The notes: generated by a model from the sequence alone, not told the origin. A stretch of DNA of 33,154 nt from AWTP1-13 sp036280295 (GCA_036280295.1 DASURA010000274.1:1-33154); one strand, 5' to 3'; counted from the first letter of the stretch, positions 1 to 8,205 are shown. A program made the numbers and translations.

Positions 1-117
1 CATCGCCGTGCCCTCACCCACTCGGGCATGGTCGGGGTGACAGCAAGGACGTGGCGTGCTTGCATGCGGCCGCACACCAGCTCTTATCGACCAGCCACGT
101 CCGAGGTTCAGAAAGCT

Positions 118-1779
118 ATGCCGCGCCGCGCTGCCGATCTCATTGTCGATTGCCTTGCCGCGCACGGCGTGGACCGCGTGTATTGCGTTCCGGGAGAGAG
201 CTACCTGGCCGCGCTGGATGCCCTGCACGACAGCAACGCCGTTGAGACAATCGTCTGCCGGCACGAAGGCGGTGCCGGGTTCATGGCGGTGGCAGATGGC
301 AAGCTCACCGGCCGGCCGGGCGTGGCGTTCGTCAGCCGCGGGCCGGGCGCCACCAATGCCTCGATCGCCGTGCATGTGGCCGAGCAGGACGCGGTGCCGC
401 TGGTGCTGTTCATCGGCCAGGTGCCGCGCGCTGAGATCGGCCGGCGCTCGTTCCAGGAGGTGGACTATGCCAAGACCTTCTCGGACATGGCCAAGGCCGT
501 CTACTTGATCCAGGATGCCAACCGCATCCCCGAGACGGTGGCGCGGGCGTTCGCCGAGGCGCAGGCGCCGACACCGGGGCCGGTGGTGGTGGTGCTGCCG
601 GAGGACATGCTGGAGGACATCGCCGAAGCGCCAGTGATCGAGCCGCTGCGCGTGCCCCAGGCGGGCGCAGGGTCGGCGGCCGACATCGAGGAGATCGCCA
701 CGCTGATCGCCAAGGCGGAGCGGCCGCTGCTGATCGCCGGCGGGGGCAGCCTTGGGACGCCGCGCGGACGCAAGGCGCTACTGGCGGCATCGGAGGCGCT
801 TGGCGTTCCGGTGGCCGTGACTTTCAAACGGCAGGATTACTTCCCCAATACACATCCCAACTATGCCGGGCACCTGGGCTTCAAGATCCCCAAGTCGGCC
901 GTTGACCGCTTCCTGGAGGCCGATCTCATTCTGGCGGTCGGCACGCGCCTGGGCGAGGCGAGCACCCAGGGCTATACCCTGCCGGCCTCGCCGGTGCCGC
1001 GCCAGCCGCTCGTCCACATCCTCGACGACCCACGCCAGATCGGGCGCAACTACACCACCGCCAAGGCGCTGGTCGCCGATCCGGTGGCGGTGCTGGAGGC
1101 ATTGGCGCGGCTGCCCGGCCAACTGTCGCCGCAGCGTACGGCGTGGCTCAAGCGACTGCACGATCCGATTGCCAGAGGCCTGCCCTGGGCGCCGCCGGCC
1201 GATGGTCTGCTCGACATGGGGCCGGTGGTCGCCGCGCTGGTGCCCCGGCTCGGCAAGGACGCCATCCTGGTGATGGACGCCGGCAACTTCTCGGGCTGGG
1301 TGCACCGCCACTTCCCGTTCTCGGGCGAGCACGTGATTGTGGGCGCCGTCGGCGGCGCCATGGGGATCGGCATGCCGGCGGCGGTGGCGGCGGCGCTGCG
1401 CTACCCCGACCGGCAGGTGATCAACTTCCTCGGCGATGGCGGCGCGCTGATGACGGGCAGCGAGCTGGCAACCGCCGTGCAATACGGCGCCAAGGTCAAG
1501 ACCTTCATCGCCAACAACGGCAGCTACGGCACGATCCGCATGCACCAGGAGCTCGCCTACAGGCGCCGCGTGCACGGTACGCAGCTCACCAATCCCGACT
1601 TCGCCAAGTGGGCCGAGAGCTTCGGCGTGCTGGGCCTCACCATCGCGTCTATCGAGGAGGCGGCCGGCGTGGTGGAGCGGGCGCTGGCCCACGATGGCCC
1701 GGTGGTGGTGGACGTGCGCACGGCCGTGGAGCACATCACGCCGTCGGCGACGATTACGGGGCTGCGAGAAGGTTCGTAG
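118..1779 (+). CDS. Thiamine-diphosphate-dependent enzyme of the acetolactate synthase family
   Basis: A 553-residue protein with the three-part layout of the acetolactate synthase/benzoylformate decarboxylase family. The N-terminal pyrimidine-binding domain carries Glu50 in CRHEGG, the residue that activates the cofactor. A central Rossmann-like domain includes AERPLLIAGGG. The C-terminal diphosphate-binding domain has the Mg/ThDP motif starting at GDG (residues 439-441) and ending at the Asn pair 466-467. The frame is open from 28, but ATG118 is preferred because similarity to the family begins there (MPRRAADLIVDCLAAHG) and a GAGG-like site lies 12-15 bases upstream. No small regulatory subunit gene is adjacent, so a role in branched-chain amino acid synthesis is not supported; a decarboxylase or another 2-oxoacid lyase is equally possible. 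The family call is firm and the substrate is unknown. Confidence 0.9.
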   Translation: MPRRAADLIVDCLAAHGVDRVYCVPGESYLAALDALHDSNAVETIVCRHEGGAGFMAVADGKLTGRPGVAFVSRGPGATNASIAVHVAEQDAVPLVLFIGQVPRAEIGRRSFQEVDYAKTFSDMAKAVYLIQDANRIPETVARAFAEAQAPTPGPVVVVLPEDMLEDIAEAPVIEPLRVPQAGAGSAADIEEIATLIAKAERPLLIAGGGSLGTPRGRKALLAASEALGVPVAVTFKRQDYFPNTHPNYAGHLGFKIPKSAVDRFLEADLILAVGTRLGEASTQGYTLPASPVPRQPLVHILDDPRQIGRNYTTAKALVADPVAVLEALARLPGQLSPQRTAWLKRLHDPIARGLPWAPPADGLLDMGPVVAALVPRLGKDAILVMDAGNFSGWVHRHFPFSGEHVIVGAVGGAMGIGMPAAVAAALRYPDRQVINFLGDGGALMTGSELATAVQYGAKVKTFIANNGSYGTIRMHQELAYRRRVHGTQLTNPDFAKWAESFGVLGLTIASIEEAAGVVERALAHDGPVVVDVRTAVEHITPSATITGLREGS

Positions 1780-1783
1780 GGCC

Positions 1784-1860
1784 GACTAGGGGCGCAGCCC
1801 GCAGTCCGCCGTATTCCGTCGCAATTGGCGGATTACGCTCTCGGCTAATCCGCCCTACGG
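1784..1860. repeat. Dispersed two-hairpin repeat, family A, copy 1
   Basis: The intergenic segment just after the ThDP-enzyme gene ends in a perfect 9-bp stem, GGCGGATTA (1827-1835) with TAATCCGCC (1846-1854), followed by CTACGG. It is preceded by GCAGCCC, TCCGCC and GTCG blocks that occur in the same order at 10364-10460. Both copies run in the same direction, so this is a composite repeat rather than a chance hairpin. It could act as a transcript-end structure; there is no T-run, so it is not a standard intrinsic terminator. Confidence 0.75.
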
Positions 1861-1868
1861 GGTGGCGC

Positions 1869-1899
1869 TTGACCCCACCTGCCTCTTCCCGCCTATAGT
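1869..1899 (+). promoter_or_regulatory. Probable sigma-70-type promoter of the PfkB kinase gene
   Basis: A -35 box TTGACC (1869-1874) and a -10 box TATAGT (1894-1899) each match the consensus at five of six positions. The 19-base spacer is longer than ideal. A start point near 1906 would leave a leader of about 20 bases that holds the AGAGGGA ribosome site before ATG1926. Confidence 0.5.
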
Positions 1900-1925
1900 G
1901 CGCCGCACCGCAGAGGGAGCCCCAT

Positions 1926-2918
1926 ATGCAAGACCACGACGTCGTCGCCATCGGCAATGCGCTTGTCGACGTTATCGCCCACTGTGATGACGCCTTCCTG
2001 GCCGCGCATGAGCGCACCAAGGGGTCGATGGCGCTGATCGACGTGCCGACCATGGAGACGCTCTACGGCGCCATGGGGCCGGGCATCGAGATGTCGGGCG
2101 GGTCGGCGGCGAATACCATGGTGGGCGTTGCCTCGTTCGGCGGCAAGGCCGGCTTCATCGGCAAGACCGCCAGCGACCAGATCGGCGAGGTGTTCCGGCA
2201 CGATATCCGCGCGGCCGGGGTGACTTTCGAGACGCCGGCGTCGGCCGATGACGAGCCGACCGGCCGCTCGCTGATCCTGGTGACGCCGGACGGCCAGCGC
2301 ACCATGAACACGTTCCTGGGCGTGAGCCCGCACCTGGGCAACGGCGAGGTCGACGCCAATCTGATCCGCTCCGCCCAGATCCTTTACCTTGAGGGCTACC
2401 TGTTCGACCGCGACGAGGCCAAGACGGCGTTCCGCGAGGCCGCCACCATTGCTGCAGGTGCCGGCCGGCGGGTGGCACTGACGCTGTCGGATCCGTTCTG
2501 CGTCGATCGGCATCGCGCCGAGTTCCTGCAGCTGGTGAAGTCGTCGGTCGACATCCTGTTCGCCAACGAGGCGGAGATCATGTCGCTCTACGAGACCTCC
2601 TCGTTCGACCTGGCGGCACAACGGGCCAAGGCCGATACCAAGTTTGCGGCGCTGACGCGCTCGGAGAAGGGCAGCGTGATCCTGGCCGGCGGCGAGGCGA
2701 TCGAGATTCCGGCGGCGCCCGTGGCCGAGGTCGTCGACACCACCGGCGCCGGCGACCTTTACGCCGCGGGCGTCCTGCTCGGCGTCGCCCGGAACCTGCC
2801 GATGGAGACCGCCGGCAAGCTCGGTAGCCTCGCCGCCGCCGAGGTGATCTCGCACGTCGGCGCCCGGCCGCAGGTGCCGCTCACCGAGCTGGCACGCAGC
2901 CGGGGGCTGCTGGCGTAG
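1926..2918 (+). CDS. PfkB-family sugar kinase, adenosine kinase-like
   Basis: A 330-residue ribokinase-fold kinase that transfers phosphate from ATP to a sugar or nucleoside hydroxyl. The substrate-side motif GGSAANT is at residues 58-64. The anion-hole and catalytic-base motif DTTGAGD is at residues 271-277, with Asp277 as the expected base; it is followed by LYAAG, the second PfkB signature. Length and ends fit the family. ATG1926 follows AGAGGGA at a good distance and sits behind a probable promoter. Alphaproteobacterial proteins of this type are usually named adenosine kinase, which would place it in purine salvage or the S-adenosylhomocysteine cycle, but the acceptor cannot be proven from sequence. 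A composite repeat follows the stop directly. Confidence 0.9.
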   Translation: MQDHDVVAIGNALVDVIAHCDDAFLAAHERTKGSMALIDVPTMETLYGAMGPGIEMSGGSAANTMVGVASFGGKAGFIGKTASDQIGEVFRHDIRAAGVTFETPASADDEPTGRSLILVTPDGQRTMNTFLGVSPHLGNGEVDANLIRSAQILYLEGYLFDRDEAKTAFREAATIAAGAGRRVALTLSDPFCVDRHRAEFLQLVKSSVDILFANEAEIMSLYETSSFDLAAQRAKADTKFAALTRSEKGSVILAGGEAIEIPAAPVAEVVDTTGAGDLYAAGVLLGVARNLPMETAGKLGSLAAAEVISHVGARPQVPLTELARSRGLLA

Positions 2919-2921
2919 CAG

Positions 2922-3006
2922 GGGTGCGATAGGCGAAGCGATTGCACCGCGTCCGCTGTGGCAACCGTGGCGCCACTTCGGAGCGACGAGGCTGCGCCTT
3001 GTTGCA
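2922..3006. repeat. Dispersed two-hairpin repeat, family B, copy 1 (inverted)
   Basis: The segment begins with GGTGCGAT (2923-2930), which pairs with ATTGCACC (2941-2948). It ends with GGCTGCGCCTTGTTGC (2990-3005), the exact reverse complement of 32592-32607. The whole segment, read on the minus strand, lines up with 32587-32685 at both ends, so the two are copies in opposite orientation. It lies between the stop of the PfkB gene and the stop of a convergent small membrane-protein gene. Confidence 0.7.
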
Positions 3007-3017
3007 GGCTGCGATTG

Positions 3018-3242
3018 CTACCTGTCCTGCAGGGCCAGTCGGATCGCCGCGGCTGCGAGAATGGCGGCAAGCAGGCCCCAGATCAGGCCGCCTGAGGTGA
3101 GATTCTGGCCGTCCGGAGTGATGCAGCTGGACGCCGCCTCGCGAATGCAATCGCGCCACTGCCAGTAGCGCTCGTAGAAGAGCCAACCGGCGAGGCACGA
3201 CAGAGCCAGGCAAACTAACGCCAGATAGCGAAGCAAGCTCAT
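3018..3242 (-). CDS. Small membrane protein with two predicted helices
   Basis: A 74-residue protein, not recognised. Two hydrophobic segments (about residues 4-22, LRYLALVCLALSCLAGWLF, and 52-69, GLIWGLLAAILAAAAIRL) flank a polar stretch with two cysteines (Cys32 and Cys40) that could lie outside the membrane and form a disulfide. It starts at ATG 3240-3242, ten bases after the stop of pyrE on the same strand, so it may be translated from the pyrE transcript. No function can be assigned. The hydrophobic pattern and the tight spacing support a real gene; the absence of a clear ribosome site lowers certainty. Confidence 0.55.
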   Translation of the reverse strand: MSLLRYLALVCLALSCLAGWLFYERYWQWRDCIREAASSCITPDGQNLTSGGLIWGLLAAILAAAAIRLALQDR

Positions 3243-3252
3243 TGTCCCACGC

Positions 3253-3816
3253 TCAGCGAAAGTCGTCTGCGGTCAGGATCGGCGTGAAGCGGATGCCGGC
3301 GGCCTTGAACGTCTCGGCCGCACCTTCCAGCCGGTCCACCACCGTGACGACCCGGTCGATGATCGCGCCCTCGGCCTTCAGCACCTCGATGGCCTTGGTG
3401 GCGGAGCCGCCCGTGGTGGTTACGTCCTCAAGCACAGCGATCCGCTTGCCGGCCAGGGTTTCGCCCGGGGCCAGGCCCTCGACCAGCTTCCTGGCGCCGT
3501 GCTCCTTGACCTGCTTACGCACGAAGAATGCCTGCAGCGGCCGCCCTCTGGCAAAGCTCGCGGCAGCGACTGTCGTGGCGAGCGGCACGGCGCCCATCTC
3601 CAGGCCACCCACCAGGTCAACGTTGGCGTCACCCAAAGCCTCCAGCACCAGCTCGGCAATCAGGTACGCCCCTTCCGGGTGGAGCATGGTGGGCTTCATG
3701 TCGAAGTAGAAGCTGGAGGAGCGGCCGGAGACCAGCTTGATCTCCGCACCGGTGGAGAAGGAGCGTCGCTTGACGATGGCGATCAGGCGGACGCGGGCAG
3801 TATCGGTGCTGGTCAT
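3253..3816 (-). CDS. pyrE: Orotate phosphoribosyltransferase
   Basis: A 187-residue type I phosphoribosyltransferase that joins orotate and PRPP to give OMP in pyrimidine synthesis. The PRPP-binding loop reads VLEDVTTTGGSATKAIE, with the Glu-Asp pair followed by the TTTGGS turn. The segment FFVRKQVKEHG carries the catalytic lysine region of this short subtype. The frame is open to 3957, but the extra 47 residues are Arg/His-rich and unlike the family. ATG 3814-3816 gives the usual length and has AGAGG about seven bases upstream. It is divergent from the carbonic-anhydrase-like gene and is followed closely by a small membrane-protein gene. Confidence 0.95.
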   Translation of the reverse strand: MTSTDTARVRLIAIVKRRSFSTGAEIKLVSGRSSSFYFDMKPTMLHPEGAYLIAELVLEALGDANVDLVGGLEMGAVPLATTVAAASFARGRPLQAFFVRKQVKEHGARKLVEGLAPGETLAGKRIAVLEDVTTTGGSATKAIEVLKAEGAIIDRVVTVVDRLEGAAETFKAAGIRFTPILTADDFR

Positions 3817-3974
3817 GCGATGGCCTCTGTGGCAGCTCTGGCGCGTGGGGTGGCGCCGGTTCGGCTTTGCGGTGCGCAGGCTTCCCCCCAACCTCCATGC
3901 GGTGTCAAGCCGGCAGCCTTGTGCTAAGGGGGCGGCCTCGCATTTCGCGTGGGGCAAAACACGAGGGTCAGGCC

Positions 3975-4571
3975 ATGCACTCCGACCTCAGGGCACGATT
4001 TCCGGCGGCCGGCTACATCGATCCAACCGCGCGCGTCTACGGTAGCGTCGAGATCGGCGCTGGATCGAGCCTGTGGCCCTATGCCGTGATTCGCGCGGAG
4101 GGCTTCCTCGTACGCATAGGCCGCTGCTCCAACTTGCAGGACCACGTCATGGTCCACGTCGGCTATCGCTCGCCAACCATCGTCGGCGACTACTGCTCGA
4201 TCACGCACCGGGTCGTTCTGCACGGCTGCACCATCGGCGACAACTGCCTGATCGGCATCGGCGCCACCATCATGGAGGGCGCGGTGATCGGCGAGAACTC
4301 CATCGTCGCCGGCCACAGCTTCGTCGCCGACAATACCCTTGTCCCGCCCAACTCGATCGTCATGGGGACACCGGCCAAGGTGGTTCGCACGGCCAGCAAC
4401 TTCATCGCCAATCGCGTCAACGCCAGGCTGTACCGTCGCAACGCCGTTGCCTACGCCAAGGGCGATCATCGCGCCTGGGACGGCCCGGAGTTCGAGGCGG
4501 AGCTGCAGCGGTGGACGGAGGAGGCGGAACGAGAGGAAGCGGCGCTGGAGGCAGCATCTAGGAGCGGGTGA
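3975..4571 (+). CDS. Gamma-carbonic-anhydrase-like hexapeptide-repeat protein
   Basis: A 198-residue left-handed beta-helix protein with repeated I/V-G-x-x hexapeptides across residues 20-150, including VEIGAG, TIGDN and VIGEN. The three metal-binding histidines of gamma carbonic anhydrases are present as His61, His78 and His83, the last two inside THRVVLHGC at the normal five-residue spacing. Relatives include YrdA, PaaY and CaiE; most are trimers and only some are proven anhydrases. ATG3975 follows GAGGG at a workable distance, whereas the upstream open frame to 3867 does not look like family sequence. A charged helical tail (about residues 168-195) extends past the helix. The last 14 bases overlap the convergent gene at 4558. 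Confidence 0.88.
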   Translation: MHSDLRARFPAAGYIDPTARVYGSVEIGAGSSLWPYAVIRAEGFLVRIGRCSNLQDHVMVHVGYRSPTIVGDYCSITHRVVLHGCTIGDNCLIGIGATIMEGAVIGENSIVAGHSFVADNTLVPPNSIVMGTPAKVVRTASNFIANRVNARLYRRNAVAYAKGDHRAWDGPEFEAELQRWTEEAEREEAALEAASRSG

Positions 4572-5847
4572 GGGAAGCGGAGGTGGAGCGCTCTGATACC
4601 GTCGCGCGCGCCCTCTGCGCCGTTTCCCGCTCCTGCTCGGCACTTTCCAATGCCCAGATCAGATTTTCTGCGTCCAGCACGTATTGAACCCTGTCGCGGA
4701 ACTCAAGCACGGCTTTGAGATCACCCCTGGCGGCCGCCATCTCGACTTTCCCCAGCTCGCCCGCCAGGCGTCGCAGCTCCGCCTCCGCCCACCGGTACAG
4801 CGCGCGGTTATAGGCATTGGCGGTGGAAAGCGCGCGCGTGCTCTTAAGATCCCGAGAAAATGAGCGGGCACCGGTAAAGGCAAGAAGGCTGAAGGCTCCG
4901 TTGAATGCCCATTGTGGCGTTCCGCCCGCCAGCAACACGTTGAGGAGGGGCGCGCCAGGTAACGGTGCGGCGTGCGGTGCGACAGCACTGATGCCTGCAA
5001 TGAAGCTTACCCCTATCGTCGCGATCACAAACGCCACCTGCGCCAGCCGCAATTGGGCAAGGGATCTCCGATCCGCATCCACACGCCGCGGCAAGTCCGC
5101 GATGCGCTTTCGGTAGAATTGCATCTGCCAGTCCAAGTGAGCCGCCTTGAAGCAGGCAAGGGCCAGCTTCAGCTGCCCGGGATTGGAGCACGCCTGGATC
5201 ATGAGCCGGAACACCTCGGCGCGTGCCTTCTCCGCCAGATATCGAGCACGCCTCCATCGCAGGTCGGACCTCCGCAGCCCCATCATGAGGATGCTGAGAG
5301 CGGTGAGGCCAACCATTGTGATGTGCAGCAGGTTCGCACCCACATCCCAGCCTGACAGCGGCTTCCCATCGGCAGAGAACACCAGAAGCGGAACGACCAG
5401 AACGCTGAGCCAGCTCGCCTGCCGCGAGATCCAGCCGGCACCCCAGTATCGCCGCTGCTCGGCGAGAGCGACTGCATCCAACCGGTCAAATTCCGCAAGC
5501 TGACGCTCAACCAGGGAAGAGCCCACGATGGGAAGAATATCCTCGCACGGAGCGCCGCCATCAAGGAACCGGTCGATGGCATAACGCAGGTCAGAGGCCG
5601 GCGCGCGGTGGGTGCGGAGATGGCGCAAAGCTGGCTGCCATACCCACGCCGTCCAGGCCCCTGCGAAAGCCGAACGGACGTCCGAAAGAAATGACGTCTG
5701 CCGCGGACGCCGGGCAGCATGCGCCGCTTGAGCGGCCTCATACTCGGCCCAGGCCGCAGCAAGGTGCGCATCGACCGCATCGGCAAAGTCGTGCCGCGAC
5801 ATCGCATTGCTGCTCATGCCTAGCCCGATGGCCTTCTGTTCAGTCAT
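4558..5847 (-). CDS. Four-helix membrane protein, SLATT/DUF4231-like
   Basis: A 429-residue protein without a clear name. Four hydrophobic segments come in two pairs: about residues 146-158 with 172-190, and 268-290 with 312-329. After the first pair comes an amphipathic stretch, RWRRARYLAEKARAEVFRLM (198-217), then LDWQMQFYRKRIADLPRR (238-255). The layout of a two-helix hairpin followed by R..AE..R and Q..FYRKR helices resembles SLATT/DUF4231 proteins. SLATT proteins are proposed pore-forming effectors in nucleotide-signal and other bacterial conflict systems, so a membrane-effector role is an inference here. Residues 25-135 and 335-415 are long soluble helices. The start at 5847 is the first Met (AAGG 11-14 bases upstream); Met11 is an alternative. 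It lies 98 bases after an unrecognised gene on the same strand and is probably its partner. Confidence 0.65.
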   Translation of the reverse strand: MTEQKAIGLGMSSNAMSRHDFADAVDAHLAAAWAEYEAAQAAHAARRPRQTSFLSDVRSAFAGAWTAWVWQPALRHLRTHRAPASDLRYAIDRFLDGGAPCEDILPIVGSSLVERQLAEFDRLDAVALAEQRRYWGAGWISRQASWLSVLVVPLLVFSADGKPLSGWDVGANLLHITMVGLTALSILMMGLRRSDLRWRRARYLAEKARAEVFRLMIQACSNPGQLKLALACFKAAHLDWQMQFYRKRIADLPRRVDADRRSLAQLRLAQVAFVIATIGVSFIAGISAVAPHAAPLPGAPLLNVLLAGGTPQWAFNGAFSLLAFTGARSFSRDLKSTRALSTANAYNRALYRWAEAELRRLAGELGKVEMAAARGDLKAVLEFRDRVQYVLDAENLIWALESAEQERETAQRARATVSERSTSASLTRS

Positions 5848-5945
5848 ATCGGGATGAACCTTACCTTGCCGATAAAATTTCTCTACCTGAAAACCGCGTA
5901 CACGGGCGGAAATCTCGCCTGGGTCCTGTCATATCTGGATGATCC

Positions 5946-7193
5946 CTATTCTCTCCGCCGTCGTACGCGGGCGGATAGCTCGGCGATATAGGCGGCAGGG
6001 ATCGCATGGTCGCCAAACCGTCTGCGGGTCTGCTGCGATTTGGCAATTTTCTCCAATGGTTGGCGCATGGCCAGGGCGCGAAGAAAATACCTGTCATAGG
6101 CTTCGATCACACCCTCGCGCTCAAGCTCGTCGATCTCCTCCGGGCTGATGGGCTGATCCGCGACAGGCATCTCTGCCTGATCATCGGCATCCTCCGCCTC
6201 GCGAGGATCGTAGATCGGAGGCTCCAGATCGACAGGGCCGCCATGGGCCAGCGCGCGTCCGATCGACGAGCTGCGGAACTCTTCCAATGTCTTGAATCTG
6301 GGGACCGGCCTCTGATTCCAGACTGTATGCCAGAGCTCAACCTGGTCCGGTGTCGCTCCGGTCTGCCTGGCCAGGGCGTGGACCCGGGAGAGAAAGGCGG
6401 AGATTGCCTTGCGCAGATTGCTGGAGACGTCATCCCATTCCGTTGGACAAAGCCCCAGCGCGACACAACGGCCGTAAGGCGCATTTGCCTCCACAATGGC
6501 GTCGACGACTTGGCTCTGAAAGGGGCCGAACTGCGGCTCAGTCAACAACCTGAGCGGGCGCGGTCCGGCACGGATAGCCTTCCACAGGGAGAGCCGCTCC
6601 GGGATCTCGACAGCAATCCCGTCGACCAGCAGGCAGGGGGCGCCATAATGCGTCCGCGCCGCCGGCGCCCGGGTGTCCTTCTCCTCCTTCAGCAACTCGG
6701 TCAGCCGATCCGCGACCTCCATGAGGCCGGACGGCGCCGTCTGCCCGCTGATCGGCGGCGTCGCCAGCGCAAGCCGCCTCAGCTCTGCCCGCCTCCAGTG
6801 CGGATCGACGCCACGCCGGCACAGGGCGAGCAGCAATCGATGGCCGTGATGAAAGTGGTTGCTTCGAGCCAGCGCCAGCGGGCGATCCAAGACCCGCTCA
6901 AAATACACGTGCGCGGCCTCCAGCGGGGTCACTCCGCCGCGATAGAGAGGGCTGGCAACAAGGTATCTCGGATACCTGCCGAGCTCGCGCGCCTCGTCAT
7001 CGTCTCCGCCGGAGAGGGTGCGCAGCAACCTCTCCAATAGCGCGCCAACGTCGATCGGGACGACGTCAATCGTCTCATCCCCGGCCCTGACGGTCTCACC
7101 GCTGGCCGCATTGAGCAGAAACGCAAGATGAGCGCCAAAGGTATGGACAAGTCTCCGTCCCGGCGGCATGCGCGGTGGACTTACTAACGCCAT
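5946..7193 (-). CDS. Unrecognised 415-residue soluble protein, partner of the SLATT-like gene
   Basis: I do not recognise this protein. It has no signal peptide or membrane helix. The first two thirds are mixed, with short Trp- and His-containing blocks such as SNHFHHGHRLLLALCRRG and PTEWDDVSSNLRKAI. An acidic linker (YDPREAEDADDQAEMP) follows. The last 65 residues (ISPEEIDELEREGVIEAYDRY onwards, ending in an RVRRRRE tail) are helical, charged and could bind nucleic acid or a partner. Codon use is like that of its neighbours, so the frame is surely coding. ATG 7191-7193 has a G-rich site (GGGGGCGG) directly upstream and a 15-base palindrome at 7216-7230 in its leader. It is the first gene of a probable two-gene unit with the membrane protein at 4558-5847. 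Confidence 0.75.
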   Translation of the reverse strand: MALVSPPRMPPGRRLVHTFGAHLAFLLNAASGETVRAGDETIDVVPIDVGALLERLLRTLSGGDDDEARELGRYPRYLVASPLYRGGVTPLEAAHVYFERVLDRPLALARSNHFHHGHRLLLALCRRGVDPHWRRAELRRLALATPPISGQTAPSGLMEVADRLTELLKEEKDTRAPAARTHYGAPCLLVDGIAVEIPERLSLWKAIRAGPRPLRLLTEPQFGPFQSQVVDAIVEANAPYGRCVALGLCPTEWDDVSSNLRKAISAFLSRVHALARQTGATPDQVELWHTVWNQRPVPRFKTLEEFRSSSIGRALAHGGPVDLEPPIYDPREAEDADDQAEMPVADQPISPEEIDELEREGVIEAYDRYFLRALAMRQPLEKIAKSQQTRRRFGDHAIPAAYIAELSARVRRRRE

Positions 7194-7773
7194 TCCGCCC
7201 CCAAACCCCGAGAGTCGGCGCCAGGCGCCGCACCAAGCATCACGTCCGCACTCCGATCGCCGACAATATTCTTTCCATCATCCCTATACGTTGTGACCAT
7301 CATTGGGGATGCGCATCATCGGAATCCCAATCTTTCGTAGAGTCGTCCGCATAGCGGCTATTCTCCTCTACGGCATTGTGCTCTGCGGCTCAATCGACGG
7401 CTGGTATGCTGATCGTGAAATGCCCAGCGTGCCGCATGGCCGGAACGAATTCCGCGACCTGATCTCGAACGTGCATGTGTCCCACAGGAGTCGCCGTGCT
7501 GCCGCTTGGCGCGGCCTGTCGTCGTGTCGATGACTGCCGCCGCCGCGCCCCAGGGTGCTGCAAGGGCGTGAGCCTGCCCTCGCTCGCTCTGTCCCTGGCA
7601 CTCTTGCCGAGCGTCGCCGAAGACGTCTGCAGCCGCGCACCGGTCCCCGCGTCCTCCTTCGGGCGCGGGGAAGACCTTCACAATGGCGTCGCTGCCGGAA
7701 GCTGCTTGCCCTCCGACCCATCTTTCATCGCAATCTACTTGTCACAAGGCCGCAGCGCAGTCAGATATAGAGC
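7194..7773. other. Gene-poor stretch between the unknown pair and the Nudix gene
   Basis: This stretch of 580 bases has no convincing gene. An open frame from TTG7303 to 7533 has a short hydrophobic run (IAAILLYGIVLCG) but no ribosome site and an Arg/Ser-rich tail, so it is not called. A 7-bp stem, CCCCGCG (7645-7651) with CGCGGGG (7664-7670), could be a transcript-end hairpin on either strand; no T-run follows. The part around 7261-7300 is relatively AT-rich and is the likely promoter zone for the minus-strand unit. Confidence 0.5.
7216..7230. promoter_or_regulatory. Perfect 15-base palindrome in the leader of the unknown two-gene unit
   Basis: CGGCGCC, a central A, and GGCGCCG form a perfect palindrome 23-37 bases upstream of ATG7193. 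The position would suit an operator or a leader hairpin for the 7193-4558 unit. GC-rich palindromes of this size can arise by chance at this base composition. Confidence 0.35.
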
Positions 7774-8205
7774 ATGATCGAAACCACGGAGCTTGCTCGG
7801 CAGGTCGGGGCGATGCCGGTTCGCAGAGGGCCGGACGGAACGTTGCAGGTGATGCTCGTCACCACGCTGCAGACGCAGCGCTGGATCATCCCCAAAGGCT
7901 GGCCCTGGCCCGACGAGCACGACTACCTCGCCGCAGCCGCCGAGGCGCGCGAGGAGGCTGGCGTGGTGGGCGAACCGCGCGCCGGCAGCATCGGCTCCTA
8001 TACATACGAGAAGCGCCGCGCCTCCGGTCTTGTGCCGGTCCGGGTCGCCGTCTACCTCCTGGAGGTTCTGGAGGAGCTGGAGACGTGGCCGGAGTGCACG
8101 CGCCGGCGGCGTGCCTGGTTCACGCTGAGCGACGCTGCCGAGGCCGTGAGCGAGCCCGAGCTGCGCGAGCTGCTGCTGCAGGTTGCGGCAACGGGAGGGC
8201 CTTGA
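7774..8205 (+). CDS. Nudix hydrolase
   Basis: A 143-residue Nudix-fold pyrophosphohydrolase. The box spans residues 42-64, G-x5-E48-x7-AEAREEAG, and keeps the metal-binding EE pair (Glu60-Glu61) and Gly63; the usual Arg before the first Glu of REUxEE is Ala56. PKGWPW before the box and the compact length resemble the diphosphoinositol-polyphosphate-phosphohydrolase-like branch, whose bacterial members cleave dinucleoside polyphosphates or similar substrates. The substrate cannot be told from sequence. ATG7774 is the only plausible start and has a weak ribosome site. It is convergent with the MBL gene, 37 bases away. Confidence 0.88.
   Translation: MIETTELARQVGAMPVRRGPDGTLQVMLVTTLQTQRWIIPKGWPWPDEHDYLAAAAEAREEAGVVGEPRAGSIGSYTYEKRRASGLVPVRVAVYLLEVLEELETWPECTRRRRAWFTLSDAAEAVSEPELRELLLQVAATGGP

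Noticed and set aside
1..117. Window start before the ThDP-enzyme gene
   Set aside because: The frame is open from 28, but the residues before ATG118 do not resemble the family. No tRNA or regulatory structure was recognised.
7303..7533. Small plus-strand frame with one hydrophobic run
   Set aside because: It starts at TTG without a ribosome site, and the second half is Arg/Ser-rich shadow-like sequence.
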